Source of the DNA: Vicinamibacteria bacterium
GTDB lineage: Bacteria; Acidobacteriota; Vicinamibacteria; Vicinamibacterales; UBA2999
Length of the DNA: 59,958 bases
Direction: 5' to 3'
Assembly: GCA_025938035.1 (NCBI GenBank)
Contig: JAICQE010000005.1
Location: 1 to 59,958, forward strand
Position numbers and translations under genes: made by a program. Position 1 is the first letter of the stretch. Each line of letters begins with the position of its first letter. The notes beneath the pieces are model-generated. The model worked only from the letters and a program-made list of their open reading frames with translations, was not told where the DNA came from and ran no database searches. Of this stretch, positions 36,552-44,105 are shown piece after piece.

Positions 36552-37853
36552 CTATGTTGTCACAGGAGCATTGACCCAGGCTGCCTGTTCCGGCGCGGCA
36601 TCGGTTCCTGCCACCGAATACAGCGCTGCTGGCGCATTGCGCGTCTGCTGGAATTCGGCCAGCGTCTGGCCGCGCATGGCCGCGTAGATATGCAGGTTGG
36701 ACACGCCGACCACGGCCCCAAGCTTTTCGAGCATGAAGAAGCTCACGCCGTAATGGATCATTCCGCGCCAATCCAGCTCGCGAACCAGTGTCCGTTCTTC
36801 GCCGGTCAGGCAGGCCTCGTCGAAGAGCGCCTCCTGCGCCGATCGAAACTTCGCGCGCCATGCCGGCTCGGTCAGCCGATGCAGAAACTTGTTCAGTCGA
36901 TAGCCTTTGACGCTGCGCGCCAGCGTGAAGGGGTAGGACCCCTCGATCTGCTCGGCGCCAGCCAACTGATGATGGATGTGTTCGAGGTATGCGGCGTCAG
37001 GCGGAGCCGCCGCCGGACCGTCGTTCTCGTAAATCGCGCTGGCGATGCCGGTCATGCTCGGCAGGTAGTAGCTTTGATGCAGCTTCCTGATCGTCGGCGA
37101 CAGGGCGCCCCGCATCACGAGCCACATGATCACCTCGGCGCCTTCGAACCCGCCAAGCTTCGCGTACTCGGCGTGCGTCATCCGGGTCAGCCGTTCCGGG
37201 TCGCGCTCGATCAAGTCCATGAAGGTCATGTCCCATTCCGGGTTGTTGAACCCGCATCGCTCGCCGTGCACCTGGTGAGAAAGCCCGCCGGTCGCGACGA
37301 GCGCGACGCGCAGATCCTCAGGGTAGCTTTCGATGGCTTTTTTCAGGCTCCGCCCCAGCGTGTAACAGCGGCGCGCTGACGGGATGGGGAACTCGAGCAC
37401 GCCAACCTGCAGCGGCACGATCGCGCCGGGCCAGCCGTCCTCGTGCGGCCACAGAATCGACAGCGGTGAGAACAGCCCGTGATCGAGCGGCTTGTCCTGG
37501 AAGTAGGAGAGATCGAATTCGTCGGCAACGAGGCCGGCGGCGATGTGATGCGACAAGCCGGTGTGACCCCGGACGGGAGGCAGCGCTCGCGGGCCGCCGC
37601 CCTCGTCAGCCGGGGCGTACGAGTCGCCAATGCCAAGCGCGAAGTGCGAATAGTGGTCGAAGAAGAAGGACGTGACGTGGTCGTTGAAAATCATCACCAG
37701 CACGTCCGGTTTCCGGTCGGCCAGCCACTGCTGCACGGGCTTGTAGCCCTCGAAGATCGGCGCCCAGACGGGGTCGTTCTCCTTGTGCGCGTCGAGCGCG
37801 AAGCCGATGGTGGGCGTATGCGAGGTGGCGACGGCGCCGACGATTGTGGCCAT
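36552..37853 (-). CDS. Gallate/protocatechuate dioxygenase-like (LigB-LigA fusion)
   Basis: 433 residues. Class III extradiol dioxygenase fold: iron ligands His12 (TSHTPTIG), His59 (FNDHVTSFFFDHY) and a Glu near 237-240 (GGFEGAEVIMW), plus catalytic His near 193 (LSHQVHG). A C-terminal LigA-like helical domain starts near 300, as in DesB/GalA gallate dioxygenases. These cleave aromatic vicinal diols. No other aromatic catabolism gene is present; its partner is a Usp, so a sensing or detoxifying role is possible. ATG 37853 is chosen because upstream sequence is regulatory. Confidence 0.88.
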   Translation of the reverse strand: MATIVGAVATSHTPTIGFALDAHKENDPVWAPIFEGYKPVQQWLADRKPDVLVMIFNDHVTSFFFDHYSHFALGIGDSYAPADEGGGPRALPPVRGHTGLSHHIAAGLVADEFDLSYFQDKPLDHGLFSPLSILWPHEDGWPGAIVPLQVGVLEFPIPSARRCYTLGRSLKKAIESYPEDLRVALVATGGLSHQVHGERCGFNNPEWDMTFMDLIERDPERLTRMTHAEYAKLGGFEGAEVIMWLVMRGALSPTIRKLHQSYYLPSMTGIASAIYENDGPAAAPPDAAYLEHIHHQLAGAEQIEGSYPFTLARSVKGYRLNKFLHRLTEPAWRAKFRSAQEALFDEACLTGEERTLVRELDWRGMIHYGVSFFMLEKLGAVVGVSNLHIYAAMRGQTLAEFQQTRNAPAALYSVAGTDAAPEQAAWVNAPVTT

Positions 37854-37890
37854 GACAAGTCTCGTTGACGACGGGTGTTGCGGCGGGCGG

Positions 37891-37906
37891 TGCAACCAAC
37901 CTGCCA
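37891..37906 (-). promoter_or_regulatory. sigma-54 promoter of the dioxygenase-Usp operon
   Basis: Minus strand TGGCAGG-TTGG-TTGCA, near-perfect. Predicted start near 37880; palindrome centres at 97.5 and 118.5 bases upstream. Confidence 0.7.
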
Positions 37907-37969
37907 TCAACGTGACGGCCAGCAGCCTCCAAGCGGACCGCTCGTCGCCTCGACCAGCACCTCGGTCTC

Positions 37970-38006
37970 CACGAACTATTTCGCGTTGTCCGTGAGATTC
38001 TCCGCG
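37970..38006. promoter_or_regulatory. Paired palindromic activator sites shared by divergent genes
   Basis: CACGAA-CTAT-TTCGCG (37970-37985) and CGTGAG-ATTC-TCCGCG (37991-38006), centres 21 bases apart, between outward sigma-54 promoters at 37891 (minus) and 38078 (plus). Confidence 0.6.
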
Positions 38007-38077
38007 CCGTGGCGGCGGTGCACGAATCCGCCGCCACAAAGAGCACGACTTCGTGAACGTCGCGCTGCTCCGCAATC

Positions 38078-38093
38078 TGGACCCCGGCTTGCA
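38078..38093 (+). promoter_or_regulatory. sigma-54 promoter with start codon at the transcription start
   Basis: TGGACCC-CGGC-TTGCA. The -12 C is 14 bases before ATG 38106, as at 5862 and 10451. Palindrome centres are 105.5 and 126.5 bases upstream. Confidence 0.55.
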
Positions 38094-38105
38094 GCGCCGG
38101 GCCGC

Positions 38106-38648
38106 ATGACGACGAGACTAATCGTGGCAGTCGCGCTCGCGGCCGCGGGCGTTGGTTGCAGCAAGCCGCAGGCGGAGCCGGTAGCCTTCACCCCACAGCC
38201 GCACGCGAACCTGGCGCAGGTGATGCGCGGGATTCCATTTACGTTCTCGAACATCGTCTTCGACGCGCAGGCGCAGGATCCGGGAGCGCCCCGGTCGGCG
38301 GCCGAAGTGACGGGTAGTGCGACGGAGACGTTCAAGAACGTGTACGGCGGATGGCAGGAGGTTGAGAACAGCGCCCTGGCGCTGGCGGAAACGGCCAACC
38401 TGCTGATGATTCCGGGACGACTCTGCGAGAACGGAAAGCCGGTGCCGGTGCAGGAAGAAACCTACCGCAAGGCGGTCGAAGGCCTGGCGGCGGCCGGTCT
38501 GGCAGCGTACAAGGCGGCACAGTCCAAGAACATGGACGCCATCGTCGACGTCAGCGACACGGTGGCGGTGGCCTGCGCGAACTGCCACGAGCCGTACCGA
38601 GATTTCGACGACCAGAGCCGGCGGTGTACGCCGGTTGATACCAAGTAG
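38106..38648 (+). CDS. Haem-binding lipoprotein
   Basis: 180 residues. Lipoprotein signal with lipobox AGVGC, a helical domain resembling cytochrome c-prime-like bundles (VYGGWQEVENSALALAETANL) and a single haem motif in VACANCHEPYRDFDDQ near the C-terminus. Likely periplasmic, membrane-tethered haem protein. Divergent from the dioxygenase gene, sharing its palindrome pair. No ribosome site is visible, in line with a leaderless transcript. Confidence 0.8.
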   Translation: MTTRLIVAVALAAAGVGCSKPQAEPVAFTPQPHANLAQVMRGIPFTFSNIVFDAQAQDPGAPRSAAEVTGSATETFKNVYGGWQEVENSALALAETANLLMIPGRLCENGKPVPVQEETYRKAVEGLAAAGLAAYKAAQSKNMDAIVDVSDTVAVACANCHEPYRDFDDQSRRCTPVDTK

Positions 38649-38737
38649 TCCCCTGGTTCTTGGTCCCTGGTTCCTTGTCCGGACGGACCGAGCACCAGGG
38701 ACGGACCGTGGACCAGGAACCAGGCACCAAGGACGAA
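38649..38737. repeat. Low-complexity inverted repeat between convergent genes
   Basis: Made of GGTTCTTGGTCCCTGG-like words on one side and their complements (GGACCAGGAACCAGG) on the other. It can fold into a long imperfect hairpin and may terminate both convergent genes. Confidence 0.6.
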
Positions 38738-39913
38738 TTAAGCGATCATCACCTTCCGCGGGAATTGCGAGTTGTCCTCGAGGAAGGTTTTCTTCCGCGC
38801 CAGCTCCATTATTGTCGGCTGCACCACGCCGTTGGCGTCTGTCGCCCTCGAGACGAGTGTGTGCTCGCCGGGTGTCGCGCCAGTCCAGCGGTAGGAGAAC
38901 AGCTTCCACGAATACTGCGTGTTCGCCGGATCCAGCGTCGCCCGCTGCCACGGCCCCTCGTCCACCTTGACTTCAACCGATCGCAGCGGCGTGCCATCGT
39001 TGAGGACGAAGCCGTACACCGTGTGCGCGTCGGCGGATTTCCTGACCCGCGCGATCACTGACTTCAGGTTCAGCCTGGAGACTTCGCTTTCAACGAACTG
39101 CGTGGCCGGATCGTTGAGCTCCCCGGTGCCACCGACCGCACGGACGGTGCGATACCAGCGCGCCTGGTAATTCCCGAGGAAACGGTTCTCCTGCAGGTGG
39201 ATCTCCGACAGCCACTTGACGTTGGCGACGCCGTACCAGCCGGGCATGACGACACGCAGCGGGAAGCCGTGATCGCGGTCGAGCGGCTTGCCGTTCAGCG
39301 CCCAGGCCAGCAGCGGATCGGGCTTCATCGCGTTCTCGAGCGTGATGCTGCGGGCGAACTGCTGCTGCACCTTCAGCGTCTGCTGCCTGAAGACGACGTC
39401 TTCGCCGCCCTTGTCGGCGCCAAAGAAGACGACCTCGCGCGCCTTGTCGTCCACGCCGGCGCGCCGCAGCACATCGCGCAGACGCACGCCCGTGAAGCGC
39501 CCGCATGACGAGAGGCCCTGCATCCCGCGCGGGCTGTTGCCGGAACACTCATATCCATTCACGACGTCGGTGCTGCGCATCGACTGCAGGTCGGCGAGCG
39601 ACAGCTCGGCCGGTTTGGTAAACAGCCCGGTCAGCTTCAGCCGGTACGCCGCCGGATCGAGCTGCGGCTTGTCGTAGTGCTGGATGAAGAAGAACTGATC
39701 GGTGGGTGTGATCAAACCCTCTATCTTCCGCAGGTCGAGCACGCGGCGGGCGCCGTCCGCCGGTCCGGTGACGAAGTTCGCCGGGTAATCCGTGAACGGG
39801 ACGTCAACCTCGCCCTGCGCCAGGGCGGGCAGCGCCCACTCCGGAATCAGCGCCAGGCCGGCAGCGGCCGTCAGGCCGAGTTTCAACGTGTCACGCCGTG
39901 TCAGTTCGCTCAT
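38738..39913 (-). CDS. Sulfite oxidase-like molybdopterin oxidoreductase, Tat-exported
   Basis: 391 residues. Tat signal LTRRDTLKLGLTAAAGLAL. The Mo-coordinating Cys lies in NGYECSGNSPRGMQG; RDHGFPLRVVMPGWYGVANV is the conserved core, and a C-terminal Mo-co dimerisation domain starts near 290. Likely oxidises sulfite or a related S/N-oxide in the periplasm, passing electrons to a cytochrome c. No dedicated cytochrome partner is adjacent. GAGGGG before ATG 39913 decides the start. Confidence 0.9.
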   Translation of the reverse strand: MSELTRRDTLKLGLTAAAGLALIPEWALPALAQGEVDVPFTDYPANFVTGPADGARRVLDLRKIEGLITPTDQFFFIQHYDKPQLDPAAYRLKLTGLFTKPAELSLADLQSMRSTDVVNGYECSGNSPRGMQGLSSCGRFTGVRLRDVLRRAGVDDKAREVVFFGADKGGEDVVFRQQTLKVQQQFARSITLENAMKPDPLLAWALNGKPLDRDHGFPLRVVMPGWYGVANVKWLSEIHLQENRFLGNYQARWYRTVRAVGGTGELNDPATQFVESEVSRLNLKSVIARVRKSADAHTVYGFVLNDGTPLRSVEVKVDEGPWQRATLDPANTQYSWKLFSYRWTGATPGEHTLVSRATDANGVVQPTIMELARKKTFLEDNSQFPRKVMIA

Positions 39914-39964
39914 GGCATCCCCTCGTCGCCGGATCATACAGCCGAAGGAGCGGGGTTGCGTCGC

Positions 39965-39970
39965 TATAAT
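39965..39970 (+). promoter_or_regulatory. -10 element of the histidine kinase operon
   Basis: Perfect TATAAT ending 9 bases before ATG 39980, with no ribosome site. Transcription would start close to the ATG, again a leaderless arrangement. No clear -35. Confidence 0.5.
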
Positions 39971-39979
39971 CGCCCCCAG

Positions 39980-41323
39980 ATGTCCACTTCGGGACGCGCG
40001 GTGAACCGATCCCCGACCATGGCGCTGCTCGTCGGCCTGGTGCTGACGCTGGCGTTAGTCATCGCCTATTCCTGGTACATCACCGGTCAGATCAGCGGCT
40101 TGCGAAGCCTCCAGACCGAGCTCACGGATCGGAATCGCCGCGAGTCGCTGCAGCTGCTGCGCATCCAGAAAGACCTCAACGATCTGGCGAACTCCATGCG
40201 CGACATGCTCGCCGGCGACGAACCGTACCCGCTGTCGGCGTGGTCGGCTCCGTTCGCGCGCATCCGTGCGGATCTCGATGACGCCTTGAAGCAGCAGGAG
40301 GCGGTGGCGCTCGCCCGTCGAACGCCGGAACAGGCGCAATATCTGGCGCAGTCCGTCGCGCAGTTCTGGGATGCCACAGATCGCATGTTTGCGCTCGCGC
40401 GCGCGGGCAGAGACGACGAGGCACGCGCGCAGATTCGCCTCACGCTGCAGGCGAGGCAGGACTCGCTCAGCAACGCCGTCGCGCGGCTGCTCGTCCAGAA
40501 CAACGAGGCCGAACGAGAAGTGGTGGCTCAGGTACAGGAGATTTACGACCGCGTCGAACGGCGGGTGTATTGGTTCCTTGCCGCCACACTGCTGGCGATC
40601 ACGGCCACGAGCCTCTATCTGATTCGGACAAACCGCCGTCTGTTCAAGGAGCTCGCCTCACTGTCGGACCAACGACGGGACGTGGCGCAGACGCTCATCG
40701 CCACCCGCGAAGCCACGCTGAGGGAGATCTCGCGCGAGCTGCACGACGAATTCGGACAGGTGCTGACGGCGATAGGCTCGATGCTGGGCCGCGTCAGCCG
40801 GCGCGTCCCGGACGACTCGCTGCTGCGGGCGGATTTGCGGGAGATCGGCGAAGCGGCGCAGGGCGCGCTGGACAACGTCCGCGGCCTCTCGCAGTCGCTG
40901 CACCCCTCCATCCTCGAGGAACTCGGCCTCGAGAGCACGATCGAGTGGTATCTGTCGACGTTCGAACGACAGTCAGGGGTGTCCGTCTCCTACGAGCGGA
41001 TCGGCGATCCCGTCCGCGTGGACGACCAGACGGCCATTCACGTCTACCGGATTCTGCAGGAGGCGCTCGCGAATGTGGCGCGGCATTCGGGTGCGACGCA
41101 GGCACAGGTCCGCCTGCGATCGCGCGGCCGGTCGCTCGAACTCGAGGTCGAGGATCGCGGCCGCGGGTTCAGTCCGGGCGCCTCCCGTCGGGGCCTCGGC
41201 CTGGTGGCCATGCGCGAACGTGCCGCGCTGCTGGGCGGGACGCTCACGGTGGGGGGTGGCGCCGACGGCGGCACACACGTCCGGTTGATCGTCCCGCTGA
41301 AGGCGCCCAGCGCGGTGGCATGA
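39980..41323 (+). CDS. NarX/DegS-type sensor histidine kinase
   Basis: 447 residues. Two membrane helices (about 15-36 and 197-215) flank a periplasmic four-helix sensor with conserved Gln/Arg/Leu heptads. The HisKA_3 dimerisation helix carries the phospho-His in REISRELHDEFGQVLTAIG, and the HATPase has the N box LQEALANVARHSGA and GRGFSPG/GLGLVAMRERA. It phosphorylates the regulator encoded by the overlapping next gene. The signal is unknown. ATG 39980 is preferred over the long upstream frame, which is antisense to the sulfite oxidase gene. Confidence 0.9.
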   Translation: MSTSGRAVNRSPTMALLVGLVLTLALVIAYSWYITGQISGLRSLQTELTDRNRRESLQLLRIQKDLNDLANSMRDMLAGDEPYPLSAWSAPFARIRADLDDALKQQEAVALARRTPEQAQYLAQSVAQFWDATDRMFALARAGRDDEARAQIRLTLQARQDSLSNAVARLLVQNNEAEREVVAQVQEIYDRVERRVYWFLAATLLAITATSLYLIRTNRRLFKELASLSDQRRDVAQTLIATREATLREISRELHDEFGQVLTAIGSMLGRVSRRVPDDSLLRADLREIGEAAQGALDNVRGLSQSLHPSILEELGLESTIEWYLSTFERQSGVSVSYERIGDPVRVDDQTAIHVYRILQEALANVARHSGATQAQVRLRSRGRSLELEVEDRGRGFSPGASRRGLGLVAMRERAALLGGTLTVGGGADGGTHVRLIVPLKAPSAVA

Positions 41324-41943
41324 GCGCGCGAATCACCGTTCTGCTGGCCGACGATCATCACCTGGTGCGGCGTGGTTTCCGGCGCCTGCTCGAGGACGAC
41401 GCACGGCTCGAGGTGGTTGGCGAGGCGGCGGACGGCGAGGAAGCCGTGCGCCTGGCGACCGAGCTGCGGCCGCGGGTCGTAGTGATGGACGCGGCGATGC
41501 CGGGGATGAGCGGCATGGCGGCCACGCGAGCGATTCGGGCGGCGGCTCCAGAGGTGGCGGTCCTGATGCTCAGCATGCATTCGGAGGAGACGGTCGTGCG
41601 TCAGGCGATGGACGCGGGCGCCCGCGGCTACGTCCTCAAGAACGTGGTCGACCTCGATCTCGCAGCGGCGATTGTTCGGGTTGCGGCAGGGGAGAGCGTG
41701 TTCGATCAGACACTGGTGAAGCCGTCGCTGACCGGCGAGCGGAACCGGCTGACGCCGCGCGAGCTCGAAGTGCTGCAGTTGATCTGCGACGGGCTGTCGA
41801 ACAAGGACATCGCCGCGCGGTTGCAGGTGAGCGTCAATACGGTGGCGGTGCATCGCGCCAACATCATGAACACGCTGGGCGTGCACAAGACCGCCGAGCT
41901 GGTGGTCTACGCCCTCCAGCACGGCCTCGTGAATCCGTTGTGA
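41320..41943 (+). CDS. NarL/FixJ-type response regulator
   Basis: 207 residues. Receiver domain with the acidic pocket (LLADDHH), phospho-Asp in VVVMDAAMPGMSG and Lys in YVLKNV; a LuxR-type HTH at about 140-200 (LTPRELEVLQLICDGLSNKDIAARL). The ATG overlaps the kinase stop (ATGA), so they are made together. Targets unknown; it overlaps the CRTAC1 gene by 4 bases. Confidence 0.93.
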   Translation: MSARITVLLADDHHLVRRGFRRLLEDDARLEVVGEAADGEEAVRLATELRPRVVVMDAAMPGMSGMAATRAIRAAAPEVAVLMLSMHSEETVVRQAMDAGARGYVLKNVVDLDLAAAIVRVAAGESVFDQTLVKPSLTGERNRLTPRELEVLQLICDGLSNKDIAARLQVSVNTVAVHRANIMNTLGVHKTAELVVYALQHGLVNPL

Positions 41944-43631
41944 CGCTCGGCCGACGCGAGTTTCTCCGGCAATGCGCCGCCGGCGCGGGCCTCGCTGCTG
42001 CTCCGCGCCTGGCCCTCGGCCAGGCAGGTTCACCCGGCTTTCAGTTCGTTGACGTGACCGGGCCGGCGGGGCTGACGTTCCGTCACAACAACGGCGCCTA
42101 CGGCGGCAAGCTGCTGCCTGAAACGCTCGGCTCCGGCTGCGCGTTTCTCGATTACGACAACGACGGCTGGCAGGACATCCTGCTCGTGAACGGTTCCGAC
42201 TGGCCGGGTCATCGCCGGCAGCGCTCCACGCTGCGCCTGTACCGCAACAATCGCAACGGGACCTTCACCGACGTCACACGAGTCGCGGGTCTCGACGTCG
42301 AGATGTATGGGATGGGAGTGGCCGTCGGCGACTTCAACAACGACGGCTTTCCCGATGTGTTCGTCAGCTGCGTCGGCCAGAACCGCCTCTTCCGCAACAC
42401 CGGCAAGGGCGCCTTCGTCGATGTGACGAAGGCCAGCGGCCTGGGCGGGCGCAGCGCGTTCAGCACGTCCGCCATGTGGGTCGACGTCGATCGCGACGGC
42501 CTCCTCGATCTGTTCGTCTGCAATTACGTCCGGTGGTCGACCGATCGCGACGTCTTCTGCAGCCTCGATGGGAAGCAGAAATCGTACTGCACGCCCGAGG
42601 CGTATCGGGGCGACACCTCGTGGCTGTTCCGCAATCGCGGCGACGGGACGTTCGAGGACGTGACGGCGACGTGCGGCATCTTCGACTCCACGTCGAAGTC
42701 ACTGGGCGTGGCGCTGATCGACGACGACCAGGACGGCTGGCCGGACATCTTCGTGGCGAACGACACGCAGCCGAACAAGCTGTATCGCAACCAGCGGAAC
42801 GGAACGTTCACCGACATCGCGCTGAAGGCGGGAGTGGCGCTGAGCGCCGACGGCAAGGCTCGCGCCGGGATGGGCGTCGACGCCGGTGACGTCGACAATT
42901 CGGGAGTCGCGTCGCTGGCCATCACGAACTTCGAAGGCGAAATGATCGGTCTGTATCGCCGATCGCGCCAGGGCACGTATCGCGATGTCGCCACGGAGGC
43001 GGGGGTTGGTTTCCCCTCGCGCAACTACCTGGGATTCGGTTGCGTGCTTGGCGATTTCGATCTCGACGGGCGGCTGGATCTTCTCACCGTGAACGGTCAT
43101 ATCGACGACACCGTTCGCAACATCCGCGGCAACGTCGGGTACGCCCAGCGGCCGCAGCTGTTTCTGAATCAGGGGAACTTCCGGTTCCGTGATGCGTCGG
43201 GAGCCGTCGGGCGCGGATTCGCGCAGCCGCGCGTCGGACGCGGCCTGGCGGTCGGAGACTTTGACCGCGACGGTGACCTGGACGTCCTGATGACCACCAA
43301 CAACGGTTCAGCCGTGCTGCTGCGCAACGATCAGACCGCGGGCAATCGCAGCATCCGCTTCCGGCTGCGCGGCACGGTCTCGAATCGTGACGCGATCGGC
43401 AGCACCGTCCGCATCGTCTACGAGGGCGTCAGCCAATCGCGGATGGTCAAGAGCGGCTCCAGCTACCTCTCTCAGTCAGAGCTTCCCGTCACTTTCGGCG
43501 TCGGCCGCCGCGACCGTATCGACCGGGCGCTCGTGACCTGGCCGAACGGCCGCACCGAGGAATTCAAGAGTCTCGCGACTGGTCGCAGCTACGACTGCAT
43601 CGAGGGCAAAGGGCTGGTCGGATCGTTCTGA
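41940..43631 (+). CDS. CRTAC1/UnbV-type FG-GAP repeat protein
   Basis: 563 residues. Tat-like signal GRREFLRQCAAGAGLAAA. Several FG-GAP/integrin-like Ca-binding blades, for example DYDNDGWQDILLVNG, DFNNDGFPDVFVS, DDDQDGWPDIFVAND and DFDRDGDLDVLM. A C-terminal ASPIC/UnbV domain (DAIGSTVRIVYEG, then WPNGRTEEF) follows. Exported beta-propeller of unclear role, common in Acidobacteria and Planctomycetes. The GTG start overlaps the regulator stop (GTGA), so it belongs to the two-component operon. Confidence 0.9.
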   Translation: MTLGRREFLRQCAAGAGLAAAPRLALGQAGSPGFQFVDVTGPAGLTFRHNNGAYGGKLLPETLGSGCAFLDYDNDGWQDILLVNGSDWPGHRRQRSTLRLYRNNRNGTFTDVTRVAGLDVEMYGMGVAVGDFNNDGFPDVFVSCVGQNRLFRNTGKGAFVDVTKASGLGGRSAFSTSAMWVDVDRDGLLDLFVCNYVRWSTDRDVFCSLDGKQKSYCTPEAYRGDTSWLFRNRGDGTFEDVTATCGIFDSTSKSLGVALIDDDQDGWPDIFVANDTQPNKLYRNQRNGTFTDIALKAGVALSADGKARAGMGVDAGDVDNSGVASLAITNFEGEMIGLYRRSRQGTYRDVATEAGVGFPSRNYLGFGCVLGDFDLDGRLDLLTVNGHIDDTVRNIRGNVGYAQRPQLFLNQGNFRFRDASGAVGRGFAQPRVGRGLAVGDFDRDGDLDVLMTTNNGSAVLLRNDQTAGNRSIRFRLRGTVSNRDAIGSTVRIVYEGVSQSRMVKSGSSYLSQSELPVTFGVGRRDRIDRALVTWPNGRTEEFKSLATGRSYDCIEGKGLVGSF

Positions 43632-43647
43632 CGCTGGCCGGTGCGAG

Positions 43648-43842
43648 ATGGCACCGGCTATGCGCCGCAAGCCGAAAGGCAAGCCCGACGCGCCCCTGGC
43701 GCCCGTCCCGTCTGAGATTCTCGACCAGTTCGTTCGGCAAGGTCCGCTGAGTTCCGAGGAGCTCGATGCCGCCGTTCGACGCTTCAAGAACGCCATCATC
43801 GAGCGGGCCCTCGGAGGCGAGCTGACGCGTCTTGGCCCCGCG
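43648..43842 (+). pseudogene. Degraded IS256-type transposase N-terminus
   Basis: About 65 residues. SSEELDAAVRRFKNAIIERA followed by LGGELTRLGP closely resembles the N-terminal domain of IS256/mutator transposases (pattern L-K-x-A-x-x-E-R-A-L-x-A-E-L-T-x-H-L-G-Y), with one or two codons lost at the end. The DDE catalytic region is absent, and no terminal inverted repeats are seen nearby. A relic rather than a working element. The continued frame to 44151 runs through tandem repeats and regulatory DNA and is not coding. Confidence 0.5.
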
Positions 43843-43924
43843 TCCCATTGCGGTGATTGCTCGTCTCCTCGGGCTTCTGGCCACCGGGCGGATACCCGAG
43901 GTGGTGCGGTTTCCCACAGCAGCC

Positions 43925-43996
43925 TGCTCGCACCAACCCGGCGCAGCCGCTTCGTCCAACCCGGCGCAGCCTGTTCGCACCGACCCGGCGCCTGCA
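43925..43996. repeat. Three tandem copies of a 23-24 bp repeat
   Basis: Units of the type TTCGCACCRACCCGGCGCAG. Related units recur at 50751-50806, seven kilobases away, flanking the whole regulatory core. Confidence 0.7.
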
Positions 43997-43997
43997 T

Positions 43998-44013
43998 CGG
44001 CGCGAGAGTTGCT
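43998..44013 (+). promoter_or_regulatory. sigma-54 promoter of the first activator gene
   Basis: CGGCGCG-AGAG-TTGCT. Predicted start near 44024. The site pair lies downstream of it (44050-44085), not upstream, which suggests autorepression. A weak single motif copy lies near 43904. Confidence 0.5.
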
Positions 44014-44049
44014 CTAACCCTGTCAGGACATCAAGAAAACCACGAAATG

Positions 44050-44085
44050 TGCGGGATCTTTCGCCGGCGCGCGAAATTTTCCCCA
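44050..44085. promoter_or_regulatory. Paired palindromic sites in the leader of the first activator gene
   Basis: TGCGGG-ATCT-TTCGCC (44050-44065) and CGCGAA-ATTT-TCCCCA (44070-44085), centres exactly 20 bases apart, ending 20 bases before ATG 44106. Confidence 0.6.
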
Positions 44086-44105
44086 CGGGAGACAGAGTTA
44101 TCAGC

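Noticed and set aside
43857..44105. N-terminal extension of the first activator
   Set aside because: It reads through tandem repeats, a -24/-12 element and a site pair, and the receiver domain begins exactly at ATG 44106.
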